A DNA stretch of 64,000 nt, from NCBI GenBank assembly GCA_937922435.1, contig CAKZVT010000002.1:57290-121289 (forward strand), in the 5' to 3' direction. The notes beneath the pieces were generated by a model. The model saw nothing but the letters and a program-made list of their open reading frames with translations, was not told where the DNA came from and made no database searches. Source of the stretch: an uncultured Prevotella sp. (GTDB taxonomy: Bacteria; Bacteroidota; Bacteroidia; Bacteroidales; Bacteroidaceae). This document shows, one piece after another, positions 9,009 through 17,915 of the stretch (its first letter is position 1; each line of letters starts with the position of its first letter). A program made the position numbers and the translations under genes.

Positions 9009-9617
9009 GAGATGACAAGGTCACTATAGCCAGGGCAATAGGAATATTGCTCATGGTCGCAGTACATGGTGGAATGCAGAGAGTAGGAGCAGATTTCATC
9101 GCAATGTTCCATATGCCACTGTTCTTTTTTGTAAGTGGGTATTGCTTCAAAGAGAAGTACATTTCTCTCTCCCCCCCCCCCCGATTTATCAAAAAAGAAT
9201 AAAAGGGTTATATAAGCCCTATGTTAAGTGGTCTCTTGTCTTTTTGGTTTACACAATGTCTTTTACGATTTCAATATTTATAATGATTCTTATGGATTTA
9301 GAGGCAATGTGTCCTCAGTGTATTCATTAAAAGAAACATTAATAAAAGCTGTTGACATAACAATAGGGATGCATGGCAATGAGCAGCTTTTAGGAGGTTA
9401 CTGGTTTCTTCCTCAATTATTATTTGCATCTTTAATTGGATTTGCGGTAATTAGATATATTAAAAATCTGTATGCAGGTTTTATTTGGGTCACGCTTGCT
9501 ACGATTGTGTCTTCATACTTTAATCTACATATGCCATATTTCCCCATTAGAAGTTTGACTTTACTCTCAACAATGTTTTTTTGTTTGGACATTTATACAA
9601 AAATAAATTCAACATGA
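9005..9617 (+). pseudogene. Acyltransferase 3 family gene broken by two frameshifts
   Basis: The start (MRDDKVTIARAIGILLMVAVHGG ... FHMPLFFFVSGY) is a clear acyltransferase-3 N-terminus, the family of membrane O-acetyltransferases of surface sugars. The frame is lost at a C12 run (9171-9182) and stops at 9200. One more C would continue it into the frame reading KRIKGLYKPYVKWSLVF. A second one-base loss in the T5 run near 9240-9245 is needed to enter the frame reading GLHNVFYDFN and, later, GGYWFLPQLLFASLIG, which ends at 9617 and overlaps the ATG of the polymerase. Both lesions are single-base losses in homopolymers. Even repaired, the product would be about 204 residues, shorter than the usual 330 or more, so the C-terminus also seems lost. 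Phase variation or sequencing error remain possible for either lesion. Confidence 0.75.
9171..9182 (+). repeat. C12 homopolymer inside the acyltransferase gene
   Basis: Twelve consecutive C residues lie within the coding part of the acyltransferase-3 gene, after the codons for FKEKYISLS. Long poly-C or poly-G tracts inside surface-structure genes are classic slipped-strand phase-variation sites. With 12 C the gene is off; 13 or 10 would keep the frame through this point. Confidence 0.85.
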
Positions 9618-10843
9618 AGCCTAAGCATATAATAATTATTATAATATTGATTTCAATATCCTTTTTTTCTTGTGATCTAATATCAGATAGGATGGTTAAT
9701 GTCTTAACATTGCTTGTGATCTTTTATCTGGTTTTAGAATACATGAAATATAAAGATGCTTCTGTAAAGAAAACGGCTATGTTTTCCAAGCCGGTGCTGA
9801 TGTTGATGCTTTTCCCATTTTTGTCATCCATAACATGCTATATTTATCGTGGTCAGCCTATTATTAATTCTTTAATCGTTAATAGGGAAATGTTACTATG
9901 GGTTTTCTATTTTTTCTTGCATTGGAAAAGAGTCAACCCGCAATACTTAATTAATTGTGTATGTGGAATTGGAATATGTTTTGCCTTAATCAATATAATT
10001 CAACAAATAACATATCCTAGTTTTGCATATTTTGGAGTTGTAACAAATGAATTTGGAATATTGGAAGAAAGGAACGGTTTTTATCGGTTTAGGATAAGTG
10101 GTAGTGAATATGTCTTTTTTCTAACTTTTTATTCATTCTATTTGTTACTTGCTAGAAAGAGCGTTAAAAGCCTAATTTTTTTTATTTTGGGGATTGCCGG
10201 AATATATTTGACTTTAACCCGTCAGTTATGGGTTGCTGCTATAATATCATTACTTCTGATACCATTGCTGCTTTCTAATATTCAGACAAGTAAAAAGATA
10301 TTATTTACAATTTTTGGCAGTATGGCATGTATATTAATTATAAATAATTTAGATACAATCTTTGGTCGCGACCTGTTGGAGCAAAGCTCCAATCAGTTTT
10401 ACAATAGCGATTATGTACGTTGGCGGGCTTATGAATTTTACGGGTTAGATTATTGGGTTGATTGGTTTAACATGTTATTGGGTAATGGCATGCACGCAGA
10501 AGTTGCAGGGAATCAATATGGTGCATACATACGAAAAATTTATGATGATTTTGGCTTGTTTCAATCTGATATAGGAATTGTTGGCGTTTTCAGTCAGTAT
10601 GGTCTAATATATGTCTTAGCAATAGTCTTATTTTACCGCAAACTTTTTATTCTTAGGACATACGTGCAGCCATATATTTTGATGCTTATTTGCGCTTCGT
10701 TAGTAACTATTTTTATGATTTTTTGGGTAAGGGACGCTGTTTTCTTTTCAATAATATTGTATATGGTTGATGTAAATATTGAATATATGAAGTCTGGTAA
10801 TTATCAAACAATGAAATCTGCTAACATAAAAACGAGCTTCTAA
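9614..10843 (+). CDS. wzy: O-antigen polymerase/ligase-like membrane protein
   Basis: A 409-residue protein with about 10-12 hydrophobic helices and one large hydrophilic stretch between roughly residues 250 and 335 (GRDLLEQSSNQFYNSD ... GAYIRKIYDDFG), the layout of Wzy polymerases and WaaL-type ligases, whose large periplasmic loop carries the active site. ATG 9614 is chosen over 9581 because it overlaps the stop of the preceding acyltransferase remnant (ATGA) and begins a lysine-plus-hydrophobic N-terminus. The loop contains LGNGMHAEVAG, and a TLTRQLW motif precedes a membrane segment, as seen in the Wzy_C family. Its position after the flippase supports polymerase. The coding sequence is strongly AT-rich compared with the rml genes. 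Confidence 0.75.
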   Translation: MKPKHIIIIIILISISFFSCDLISDRMVNVLTLLVIFYLVLEYMKYKDASVKKTAMFSKPVLMLMLFPFLSSITCYIYRGQPIINSLIVNREMLLWVFYFFLHWKRVNPQYLINCVCGIGICFALINIIQQITYPSFAYFGVVTNEFGILEERNGFYRFRISGSEYVFFLTFYSFYLLLARKSVKSLIFFILGIAGIYLTLTRQLWVAAIISLLLIPLLLSNIQTSKKILFTIFGSMACILIINNLDTIFGRDLLEQSSNQFYNSDYVRWRAYEFYGLDYWVDWFNMLLGNGMHAEVAGNQYGAYIRKIYDDFGLFQSDIGIVGVFSQYGLIYVLAIVLFYRKLFILRTYVQPYILMLICASLVTIFMIFWVRDAVFFSIILYMVDVNIEYMKSGNYQTMKSANIKTSF

Positions 10844-10866
10844 TTTTATTTAAAAGATATAGGGAT

Positions 10867-11802
10867 ATGAAATTCTCAATAGCAATACCTGCATATAAGG
10901 CAAAATATTTGAATGAGTGCATAAGTAGTATTCTAAACCAAACATATACAGATTTTGAAATCGTAATTGTAAATGATGCGTCGCCCGAAAATATTTCTTC
11001 AATTATTGGGCATTTTAATGACCCACGTATTACTTACTATATTAATGAGAAAAACTGTGGCGCAATAAATGTTGTAGATAATTGGAATAAATGCCTTTCA
11101 TATTCAAAGGGTGATTATATTTTATGCATGGGTGACGATGATAAACTATTACCAAATTGTCTAAGTGAATATGCTAAGTTAATAGATTTATATCCCAATC
11201 TTAATGTTTATCATGCGTGGACTGAAGTCATTGATGAGAATTCTAATGTTATACACATGCAAGAGCCTCGTCCAATCATGGAAGACGTTTTTTCGATGAT
11301 ATGGAATCGTTGGAATGGAAGACGACAGTATATAGGGGATTTCTTGTTTAAGACAAAGGAATTAAAAAAGAATGGTGGATTTTATAAAATGCCATTAGGA
11401 TGGGGGTCTGATGACATTTCTGCTTATATTGCAGCTAAAGATAATGGAATTGTTAATTCGCAAATACCGTTGTTTCAATACCGTGTAAATTCTCAAACTA
11501 TAAGTAACACAAGTAATGCTCGGATTAAAATTATGGCAATAAACATGGAGGAAGACTGGTATAAGAATTTTCTTAGTTCTTACTCAATGAAAAATGACGG
11601 AACTTCAAAATTTCTTTATTGGAAACTGTCATGTGAAAATCTGTCAAAATCAATGAATAAGAAACGAGCTTTTTGTTTAAGTCAAGATATGAATTCAATA
11701 CATAACTTGTTACATTATATTAAAAACATGAACACTTACAGACTGACAAAAAAGATTTTGTTGTATGCTTTATTCTTGTTCGTTAAAAATAAGTACAGCT
11801 AA
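10867..11802 (+). CDS. Glycosyltransferase family 2
   Basis: An inverting GT-A glycosyltransferase of 311 residues. It starts with the typical nucleotide-binding strand MKFSIAIPAYKAKYLNECISS, followed by LNQTYTDFEIVIVNDAS, and has a metal-binding acidic motif GDDDKLL at about residues 91-97. The region after residue 150 (WNRWNGRRQYIGDFLF, GWGSDDISAYI) would carry the acceptor site. It lacks membrane helices and should act at the cytoplasmic face, adding one sugar to the lipid-linked repeat unit. Donor and linkage cannot be predicted. The gene is 23 bases after the polymerase in the same orientation and has the same low GC content. Confidence 0.85.
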   Translation: MKFSIAIPAYKAKYLNECISSILNQTYTDFEIVIVNDASPENISSIIGHFNDPRITYYINEKNCGAINVVDNWNKCLSYSKGDYILCMGDDDKLLPNCLSEYAKLIDLYPNLNVYHAWTEVIDENSNVIHMQEPRPIMEDVFSMIWNRWNGRRQYIGDFLFKTKELKKNGGFYKMPLGWGSDDISAYIAAKDNGIVNSQIPLFQYRVNSQTISNTSNARIKIMAINMEEDWYKNFLSSYSMKNDGTSKFLYWKLSCENLSKSMNKKRAFCLSQDMNSIHNLLHYIKNMNTYRLTKKILLYALFLFVKNKYS

Positions 11803-11959
11803 ATGTATAGTCAATCAGAATTGATTTGCAAAACGTTTCAACAAAAAAAGCTGTTGACATTCAAATAGTTATATTCAAAATTTTTCGCAATATATTTCTA
11901 TTTGACTATAAAATAAGTAATCATCGGTATTGTTATAATCCATTTTTTTGATAATAGTA

Positions 11960-12949
11960 ATGAAAAAAGTCTTTTTTTTCCCACCTGCTAATCTTAAAAG
12001 CAAGGATCAAAATCCATACGTGAAAAATTTCCAATCTGTATTGTCACAATATTTTATATTGTTATTTTCTGTGAAAAGAAAATTTGTATTTTCGGGATTG
12101 TCTTTGTTTAAAGCATCGTTCCAATCAGATTTCTTTATTTTAAATTGGGTGGAAACCGTTATGTTATCACGATTTGCTTTAATACAATACATTTTGATCA
12201 TTGCAGGACTTCATATTATGAAATGCCGCAAGGGTAAGATTATTTGGATGTTTCATAATTTACATCCGCATCAGGGAGAAAATAAATATTCAAAAATGAT
12301 ACAAAACTATTTGATTAATAATAGTGATTGTATTATTACTCATTCTAAAGAAGCAGAAAGTTTTTTACTGAAAAGAACGAATAAACCTGTTATATATAAA
12401 TGTCATCCAATTAAGAAAATAGATATTACGGAGAGCGTTGAAACATCATCATGCGATATTTTAATATGGGGTACAATCTTCCCATACAAGGGTATTTATG
12501 AATTTATCTCAAGTCCCGAGATACAACAATCTAATTTTAAAATACATATTATTGGTGTGTGTTATAATCATGCATTGGAAGTTCTTGTAAGAGAAAAATG
12601 CAATGAAAATATAATATATGAGAATAGGCGTGTGGATTTTAACGAATTGTATTCTAAAATCAGAAATAGTAAATATGTGTTATTCCCATACATAGGAGAT
12701 AGTGTTTCAAGTTCAGGTGCTCTTATTGACACAATTATTTTGGGTGGAACTTCTGTAGGTCCTAATAGAGGCGCGTTTAAAGATTTGGCAGAAGAAAATT
12801 TATGTTTGACTTATAAAAATCAGTCCGAATTAATATCTATTCTTAATGGTAATATTAAGGTTGACGTATCAAGGTGTAATGATTTTATTGAACAAAATTC
12901 TTGGGAATCTTTTGGTGCTTTCATAAATAAGACATTAAATGATTTATAA
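11960..12949 (+). CDS. Putative GT-B glycosyltransferase
   Basis: A 329-residue protein with GT-B features: a helix-rich N-terminal half containing IIWMFHNLHPHQG, then DCIITHSKEAESFL, CDILIWGTIFPYKGIYEFI and a C-terminal donor-site-like region VLFPYIGDSVSSSGALIDTIILGG with GPNRGAFKDL. This resembles distant family 1/4 sugar transferases of capsule loci, but the usual EX7E motif is weak. ATG 11960 is preferred to the TTG at 11948 because it gives the compact start MKKVFFFPP. There is a 157-base gap before it with no recognised signal. It likely acts in the cytoplasm on the repeat unit; donor unknown. Confidence 0.65.
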   Translation: MKKVFFFPPANLKSKDQNPYVKNFQSVLSQYFILLFSVKRKFVFSGLSLFKASFQSDFFILNWVETVMLSRFALIQYILIIAGLHIMKCRKGKIIWMFHNLHPHQGENKYSKMIQNYLINNSDCIITHSKEAESFLLKRTNKPVIYKCHPIKKIDITESVETSSCDILIWGTIFPYKGIYEFISSPEIQQSNFKIHIIGVCYNHALEVLVREKCNENIIYENRRVDFNELYSKIRNSKYVLFPYIGDSVSSSGALIDTIILGGTSVGPNRGAFKDLAEENLCLTYKNQSELISILNGNIKVDVSRCNDFIEQNSWESFGAFINKTLNDL

Positions 12950-13136
12950 TTTGAGATGTCAAATTTGTGATACTTCAATTAAGAAGACCATCTGTATAAG
13001 CCATTGCCAATGGTGGCAGTTCTCAAAACTACCCTGATGCGGAAAGCTATAACCAATGGTAGGGAGCATCGCGAGATGGAATCTGAAACTATGCTTCGTT
13101 ATATTTTCTTTATTTAAACATGAAAATACTTGTAAG

Positions 13137-14300
13137 ATGAAACGTATATTGTATGTCCGTACAGGACCTTACGATTTGAACATCAATTCATATAACGTTC
13201 AAGAAATAGGTTTGGGTAAAGCCTTTTGCAGATTTGGTTATGATGTGGACATTATCGTATTCAAAAAACGCAATCCTCAGCGGTTTGTTATTTTTGAATG
13301 TGGAAATAACAAGGTGAGTTTGATAGAAAAAAAGAGATTCAGGTGGCTGCGCTGGGGCATTAACACCGAAATTTGTACAGAGAAGTTTCTTGCTCAGTAC
13401 GATTACGTAATCAGTGCTGAATACATGCAAATGGAAACTTTCTTGTTGTCGAGAAAGTCCAAGAGGATGTTTGTCTACAACGGGCCATATTACAATTTAT
13501 TCATGTTTAAGTGGACTTCGCCTGTATTTGACGCTCTTTTCACAAAAAGGCTGAACGCTAATGTGAAATGTATTTTTACCAAATCGGTGTTGTCTGAGCA
13601 GTTTTTGGTAGACAAGGGTTATAAGCATATTTCGACGGTGGGAGTAGGACTTGACATGGAAAGGTTTGACAATGAAACTGCCATTAAGCCTGAAACTCAA
13701 AGGATAGTTGATTTTATGCGTAAGAATAAGTGCCTTTTATATGTAGGGGCTTTGAGCGAGCGCAAAAACTATCCTTTTTTGTTAAGCGTATATGAAAAGC
13801 TTTTAGACTACGACGCTAATATCAAGTTTGTGGTGATAGGTAAGAGTGTCGTCAGCGGGTTTGATAAACTGGTCGGAATAAAGAATCAACACTTTGAAGA
13901 AAAATGTTTGAAAAACATAAACAATAGGGTAAGAAAAGGCATATACAGGGTTGAGAAAATAGACAATCCACAACTGAAATTCATATATCCGTATGCCAAG
14001 GCATTTTTATTGCCTTCGAAACTTGAGATTTTCGGGATGGTGTTGCTTGAGGCAATGTATTTAGGCGCACCTGTGGTTACAAGCAAGAATGGCGGTAGTA
14101 TGACCTTGATAAACGGTAAAAACACCGGACAAATAGTAGAAGAGTTTGACGAAAATAAATGGTGCGATGCGATAATCAGATATTTGAAAGACGGAAGATA
14201 TGCCGAACAAGTAACTTATAATGCGCACGAGCTGGTGTCAAAGCAATATAATTGGAATAGCATTGCTAAGAAAATGATTGATATAATGAATAAATATTGA
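13137..14300 (+). CDS. Glycosyltransferase family 4
   Basis: A 387-residue retaining GT-B enzyme. The start at 13137 gives MKRILYVRTGPYDLNINSY, the usual N-terminal strand; the frame extends upstream to 13056 but those residues do not look native. The C-terminal half contains LLYVGALSERKNYPFLLSVYEKL and KLEIFGMVLLEAMYLGAPVV, the latter carrying the EX7E donor-binding motif. No membrane segment is present. The gap upstream (12950-13136) encodes fragments that look like decayed coding sequence, suggesting that a gene was lost between the two transferases. It should add a sugar to the repeat unit; the substrate is not predictable. Confidence 0.85.
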   Translation: MKRILYVRTGPYDLNINSYNVQEIGLGKAFCRFGYDVDIIVFKKRNPQRFVIFECGNNKVSLIEKKRFRWLRWGINTEICTEKFLAQYDYVISAEYMQMETFLLSRKSKRMFVYNGPYYNLFMFKWTSPVFDALFTKRLNANVKCIFTKSVLSEQFLVDKGYKHISTVGVGLDMERFDNETAIKPETQRIVDFMRKNKCLLYVGALSERKNYPFLLSVYEKLLDYDANIKFVVIGKSVVSGFDKLVGIKNQHFEEKCLKNINNRVRKGIYRVEKIDNPQLKFIYPYAKAFLLPSKLEIFGMVLLEAMYLGAPVVTSKNGGSMTLINGKNTGQIVEEFDENKWCDAIIRYLKDGRYAEQVTYNAHELVSKQYNWNSIAKKMIDIMNKY

Positions 14301-14303
14301 ATT

Positions 14304-14987
14304 ATGCACAATTTATTAAACAAAATAGTCAGTAAAATAAAAGGAGAAACATTTGTTTTTGATAATGCTATACCAATTTCATATATCTGTATTTTTTTGT
14401 TTAACAAATGTATAGCATTAATACGTGGTTTCATGAAATTTGGGAAATTTAGTGTATATATAATGCCTTCAAGTAAAATTAAATGTACATCTAAAATTAA
14501 ATGCGGAAAGAATTTCAACATTGGCCCTTATTGTTATATAGACGCTCTTTCTCAATACGGATTAGTATGCGGAGATAATGTTTCAATGGGATTTCATACT
14601 CATATAGAATTGACAGGCTCTATGCATTTATTGGGAAAGGGTATGAAAATAGGCAATAATGTTGGTTTAGGAACCCACGGACATTATGGAAGTGGAGCCG
14701 GTTTCGTTGAGATTGGCAATGATACGATTTTCGGGAATTATGTAAGCATCCATCCTGAAAATCATAATTACAAAGATAAGAGTCAACTTATTCGTTTGCA
14801 GGGAGTTAACTCTGTGGGGGGAGTAAAAATTGGCAATAATTGTTGGATAGGTGCAAAGGTTACGATATTAGACGGTACGGTTATTGGTGATAATTGCATA
14901 GTTGCTGCAGGAGCAGTTGTAAAAGGAGTATTTCCGGAGAATGTCATAATTGGGGGTATTCCCGCTAAGATTATAAAAACGAAATAA
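14304..14987 (+). CDS. Hexapeptide-repeat acyltransferase
   Basis: A 227-residue left-handed beta-helix acetyltransferase. Isoleucine-rich hexapeptide repeats run from about residue 55 to the end (IKCGKNFNIGPY, VCGDNVSMG, MKIGNNVGLG, VEIGNDTIFGNYVSIHP, VKIGNNCWIGAKVTILDG, VIGDNCIVAAGAVV), ending with the standard NVIIGGIPAKIIK. The loop HPENHNYKD carries the likely catalytic histidine. Enzymes of this WbbJ/NodL-like class O- or N-acetylate sugars with acetyl-CoA in the cytoplasm. The N-terminal 50 residues are hydrophobic and basic, an extension not needed for catalysis that may touch the membrane. It starts 3 bases after the previous stop. Confidence 0.85.
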   Translation: MHNLLNKIVSKIKGETFVFDNAIPISYICIFLFNKCIALIRGFMKFGKFSVYIMPSSKIKCTSKIKCGKNFNIGPYCYIDALSQYGLVCGDNVSMGFHTHIELTGSMHLLGKGMKIGNNVGLGTHGHYGSGAGFVEIGNDTIFGNYVSIHPENHNYKDKSQLIRLQGVNSVGGVKIGNNCWIGAKVTILDGTVIGDNCIVAAGAVVKGVFPENVIIGGIPAKIIKTK

Positions 14988-14992
14988 TAAAG

Positions 14993-15988
14993 ATGGAGCA
15001 TAAAGCATATATAGACAGTCTACGTGGCTTTGCCATTTGGGTTGTCGTAATCGGACATTGTTGTGAGTTTGGTCTGGGGCATAATGATACATTGTTCAAC
15101 TATATGTATTTTTCATTTCATATGCCTTTATTTATGTTCATCAGCGGCTTGGTCTCATTCCATAGGCCAGACTATAAGTTTCTATCATTTTTTAAGTCAA
15201 AGGTGTACAGATTACTAATACCATTTGTAATTGTTGGAAGTCTGTCTTGTCTTGCACGTGGAATTCCTGTTTCTGATTTATTTGAAGATTTTGCAAAGAA
15301 AGGATATTGGTTCTTACCCGTTCTTTTTTTCATTTTATTGTTGATGTTCCCTGCATACAAGTTGTCAAATCTGCTTAATAAAACTAACAACCTTTTAAAA
15401 GACATCATAATATATTTAATTCCATTAATTGTCATCAGTTGTTGTTATAAGCTGTTTACCGATTATTTAAATGGCCTATTGTCTACGAAGTATATTATAA
15501 AACTATATCCGTTCGCCCTAATAGGGTTGTTAACAACCAAATACCATATAATAGAAACCTATTTGCATAAAGATTTGATAGAATGCAGCCTGATTATTTT
15601 ATCGGTAATCTCGTTTATAGCCATTTATCATGTAAAAGGACCAATAAGTATTGCCGGATTCTTTATAGTGCCGATAATTTATTCTTTATTTAAGGAAAAT
15701 AAGTTGCTTGGTGAATTATATATATTTAACAAATTGGGGGGGGTAACATTGCAAATTTACGTTTTGCACTATTTCATGATACCAAGTATAAAGGATTTAT
15801 CCAAAATTATTGATTCTCAACAAGGCCAATGGCTTGCAAGCGATAACTGGGTTCTGTATGCCTTTATTTCAGTCATTCTTGCAGTTATTGTCATAGCTTT
15901 TACATTATGTGTTATAAAAATAATTGAGATATCACCTTCACTGAATTTTATTTTGTTTGGATTTAAAAACAAGAAAAAAGATGTCTAA
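14993..15988 (+). CDS. Acyltransferase 3 membrane protein
   Basis: A 331-residue member of the acyltransferase-3 family (OafA/WecH type), which acetylates surface sugars using acetyl-CoA carried across the membrane. It begins with the signature YIDSLRGFAIWVVVIGHCCEF (catalytic-type His) followed by FHMPLFMFISGLV, and has about ten hydrophobic segments. It is full length, in contrast to the broken paralogue at 9005. A G8 tract at 15736-15743 lies in the codons for KLGGV and could make this gene phase-variable too; at 8 G it is in frame. The stop overlaps the next gene's ATG by 8 bases. Confidence 0.88.
   Translation: MEHKAYIDSLRGFAIWVVVIGHCCEFGLGHNDTLFNYMYFSFHMPLFMFISGLVSFHRPDYKFLSFFKSKVYRLLIPFVIVGSLSCLARGIPVSDLFEDFAKKGYWFLPVLFFILLLMFPAYKLSNLLNKTNNLLKDIIIYLIPLIVISCCYKLFTDYLNGLLSTKYIIKLYPFALIGLLTTKYHIIETYLHKDLIECSLIILSVISFIAIYHVKGPISIAGFFIVPIIYSLFKENKLLGELYIFNKLGGVTLQIYVLHYFMIPSIKDLSKIIDSQQGQWLASDNWVLYAFISVILAVIVIAFTLCVIKIIEISPSLNFILFGFKNKKKDV
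15736..15743 (+). repeat. G8 homopolymer inside the second acyltransferase gene
   Basis: Eight G residues occur in the coding sequence at the codons Leu-Gly-Gly-Val, in an otherwise AT-rich gene. The length is modest, but like the C12 tract of the other acyltransferase gene it is a candidate for slippage-driven on/off switching of O-acylation. Confidence 0.6.
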
Positions 15989-16925
15989 TATTTTATTTAT
16001 CGGTGGAGCTGGCTTTATTGGTTCCAACCTTATTCAGGTTTTTGTAAAAAGTGAAAGATACAAAATTTTCGTATTTGAACCTATTTTTGCCAATACAAAC
16101 AGACTAGTTGACGTAGGCGACAAAATTACGATTATCAGAGGATCCATTGCGGATTTTGATTTGTTGAAATGCGTTATAGAAGACCATAAGATAAACATTG
16201 TAGTTCATCTTGTTTCAACACTTGTTCCTGGCAGTACTTATGAAGATTTTAAGCGGGAGTTTGAAAATGTTGTTTTTCCGACATCAAGATTAATGGAATT
16301 GTGTGCCGAGAAAGGTATAAAGTTTATATTTTTCTCCTCTGGGGGTACTGTATATGGTAATAGTAAAAGAGGTGAAAAATTTAAGGAAACCGACACTCTT
16401 TCCCCGATTTCATATTATGGTTTGACTAAACAGATAATTGAAAGTAATATACTGTTTGAAAATAGAAGAGGAAAACTTAATTATCTTATTATAAGACCGT
16501 CAAACCCGTTTGGACAAGGACAAGCTCTTCATGGAAACCAAGGCTTTATTGCAGTTGCTATAGGAAAAATACTTGGAGATAAACCTATCGAAGTATGGGG
16601 AGATGGAAGCAGTGTAAGAGATTTTCTATATATCAACGACCTTGCTGATGCCTTTTATAAACTTGTTGAAACAAACGTAAATAATGAAATTGTAAACATC
16701 GGCAGCGGTTATGGTTATTCAGTCAATGACATAATCGACAGGCTTCATCGTTGCATTGATATTCCGTTTAATGTTGTTTATAAAGACAGTAGAAGCGTTG
16801 ACGTCAATTCAATGGTTTTGGATATTTCAAAGTTAAAGTCGTTGATTGAGGTTAAACACACTCATCTTGAGGATGGCATCAAAATGTTCTTTGAGTATGT
16901 TAAACAAGCGATAAACAAGAAATGA
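15981..16925 (+). CDS. NAD-dependent nucleotide-sugar epimerase (extended SDR)
   Basis: A 314-residue extended SDR. ATG 15981 is chosen because MSNILFIGGAGFIGSNLIQ places the GGAGFIG motif at residues 8-14. Ser/Tyr/Lys are present in FFSSGGTVYG and YYGLTKQIIE. The region RPSNPFGQGQ and the later DGSSVRDFLYINDLADAF are typical of UDP-glucose/UDP-GlcNAc 4-epimerases (GalE/WbpP-like), which interconvert gluco and galacto forms at C4. It overlaps the preceding acyltransferase by 8 bases and the following glycosyltransferase by 4 bases, so it probably supplies the donor for a neighbouring transferase. The exact sugar is not determinable. Confidence 0.82.
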   Translation: MSNILFIGGAGFIGSNLIQVFVKSERYKIFVFEPIFANTNRLVDVGDKITIIRGSIADFDLLKCVIEDHKINIVVHLVSTLVPGSTYEDFKREFENVVFPTSRLMELCAEKGIKFIFFSSGGTVYGNSKRGEKFKETDTLSPISYYGLTKQIIESNILFENRRGKLNYLIIRPSNPFGQGQALHGNQGFIAVAIGKILGDKPIEVWGDGSSVRDFLYINDLADAFYKLVETNVNNEIVNIGSGYGYSVNDIIDRLHRCIDIPFNVVYKDSRSVDVNSMVLDISKLKSLIEVKHTHLEDGIKMFFEYVKQAINKK

Positions 16926-17824
16926 ATCCGATACTTTCAATTTGTATTCCAACTTATAACCGACTAGAAATATTACGGAACACCATTGCAAGTATTTATT
17001 CAGATTTAGATGGTGTTAATATGAATGATTTTGAGGTTGTGATTTCAGATAATTCAAAAGAACATACCACACAACCTGTTGTTGAAGAATTCAAATATGA
17101 GAACTTACATTATTATCCGACAGAATGTGAAGGATTCAGAAATTCATTTTTTGCATTATCGTATGGCAATGGTGATTTTCTGAAACTCAACAACAATTAT
17201 ACAATGTTCAAAAATGGCACACTAAAAACATTGATTGACCAATTGAAAAATCTGAAAGAAAATAAATGTCAGGTGATATATACTAATGGATTACGTGCAA
17301 AAAAGAATGTTTCTTTCTATAATTCATTTGACGACTATTTGGCTGGGCTTTCATATTTTTGTTCATGGAGTGCCGGTTATGGAATGTGGCGTGAAGATTT
17401 TGAGAGAGTAAAGAATACAGTTGAAATTGATAAATATTTTCCACAAAGCTCATTGCTGTTCACCCAAAATTACAAGCAAAAGTTTGCGATTGACGATAGG
17501 TTGTTATTTAACGACCAACATGTACCTAAAAAAGGCGGCTACAATATTTTTAAAGTTTTTTCTATTGATTTTCTAAATCTGATTCATGAAGCATATTCTA
17601 AGAAGAAAATATCCGAAAAGACATTTGAAAAAATAAAATCAGATCTGCTGTATAAATATTTATCCGTACGATATTTCAAGACGGTCATAGCACGTCTGGA
17701 CAATTTTGAACATACAGATATCAAGAAAAATATTACTGTATATTATTCTTATAGGCAATACGTTGCAATGTTGTTTGTGTCTTTATGCACACCATTGATA
17801 GTGCTTTACAGAAAGCTTAGATAA
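16922..17824 (+). CDS. Glycosyltransferase family 2
   Basis: A 300-residue GT-A transferase. The N-terminus MNPILSICIPTYNRLEILRNT and FEVVISDNSKEHTTQP form the nucleotide-binding half. At the metal-binding position there is NGDFLKLNNNYT, where the usual DDD is replaced by Asn residues, as in the abequosyltransferase-like subgroup, so metal binding may differ. A C-terminal hydrophobic stretch (YVAMLFVSLCTPLIVLYRKL) may anchor the protein to the inner membrane. It overlaps the epimerase by 4 bases and is the last gene before a double terminator, so it ends the AT-rich, serotype-specific transcript. Confidence 0.8.
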   Translation: MNPILSICIPTYNRLEILRNTIASIYSDLDGVNMNDFEVVISDNSKEHTTQPVVEEFKYENLHYYPTECEGFRNSFFALSYGNGDFLKLNNNYTMFKNGTLKTLIDQLKNLKENKCQVIYTNGLRAKKNVSFYNSFDDYLAGLSYFCSWSAGYGMWREDFERVKNTVEIDKYFPQSSLLFTQNYKQKFAIDDRLLFNDQHVPKKGGYNIFKVFSIDFLNLIHEAYSKKKISEKTFEKIKSDLLYKYLSVRYFKTVIARLDNFEHTDIKKNITVYYSYRQYVAMLFVSLCTPLIVLYRKLR

Positions 17825-17829
17825 GTTTT

Positions 17830-17849
17830 CGTGTTTACACACGCTTTTT
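17830..17849 (+). terminator. Intrinsic terminator, first of a tandem pair
   Basis: CGTGT (17830-17834) pairs with ACACG (17839-17843), with a 4-base loop, followed by CTTTTTC. It lies 6 bases after the stop of the glycosyltransferase gene. Confidence 0.55.
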
Positions 17850-17858
17850 CCCTTTTTC

Positions 17859-17890
17859 AATGCTTCTTCCTTTTTTGAAGCATTCCTTTT
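17859..17890 (+). terminator. Intrinsic terminator, second of a tandem pair
   Basis: AATGCTTC (17859-17866) pairs perfectly with GAAGCATT (17877-17884) across a T-rich 10-base loop and is followed by CCTTTTT. Together with the preceding hairpin it separates the AT-rich variable genes from the rhamnose block starting at 17916. Confidence 0.75.
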
Positions 17891-17915
17891 TGCGCATAAC
17901 AATCAATAATATTTT

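Noticed and set aside
12950..13136. In-frame upstream extension of the family 4 glycosyltransferase
   Set aside because: Residues before the ATG at 13137 do not fit the family start; the stretch looks like decayed coding DNA, but I could not identify the gene.
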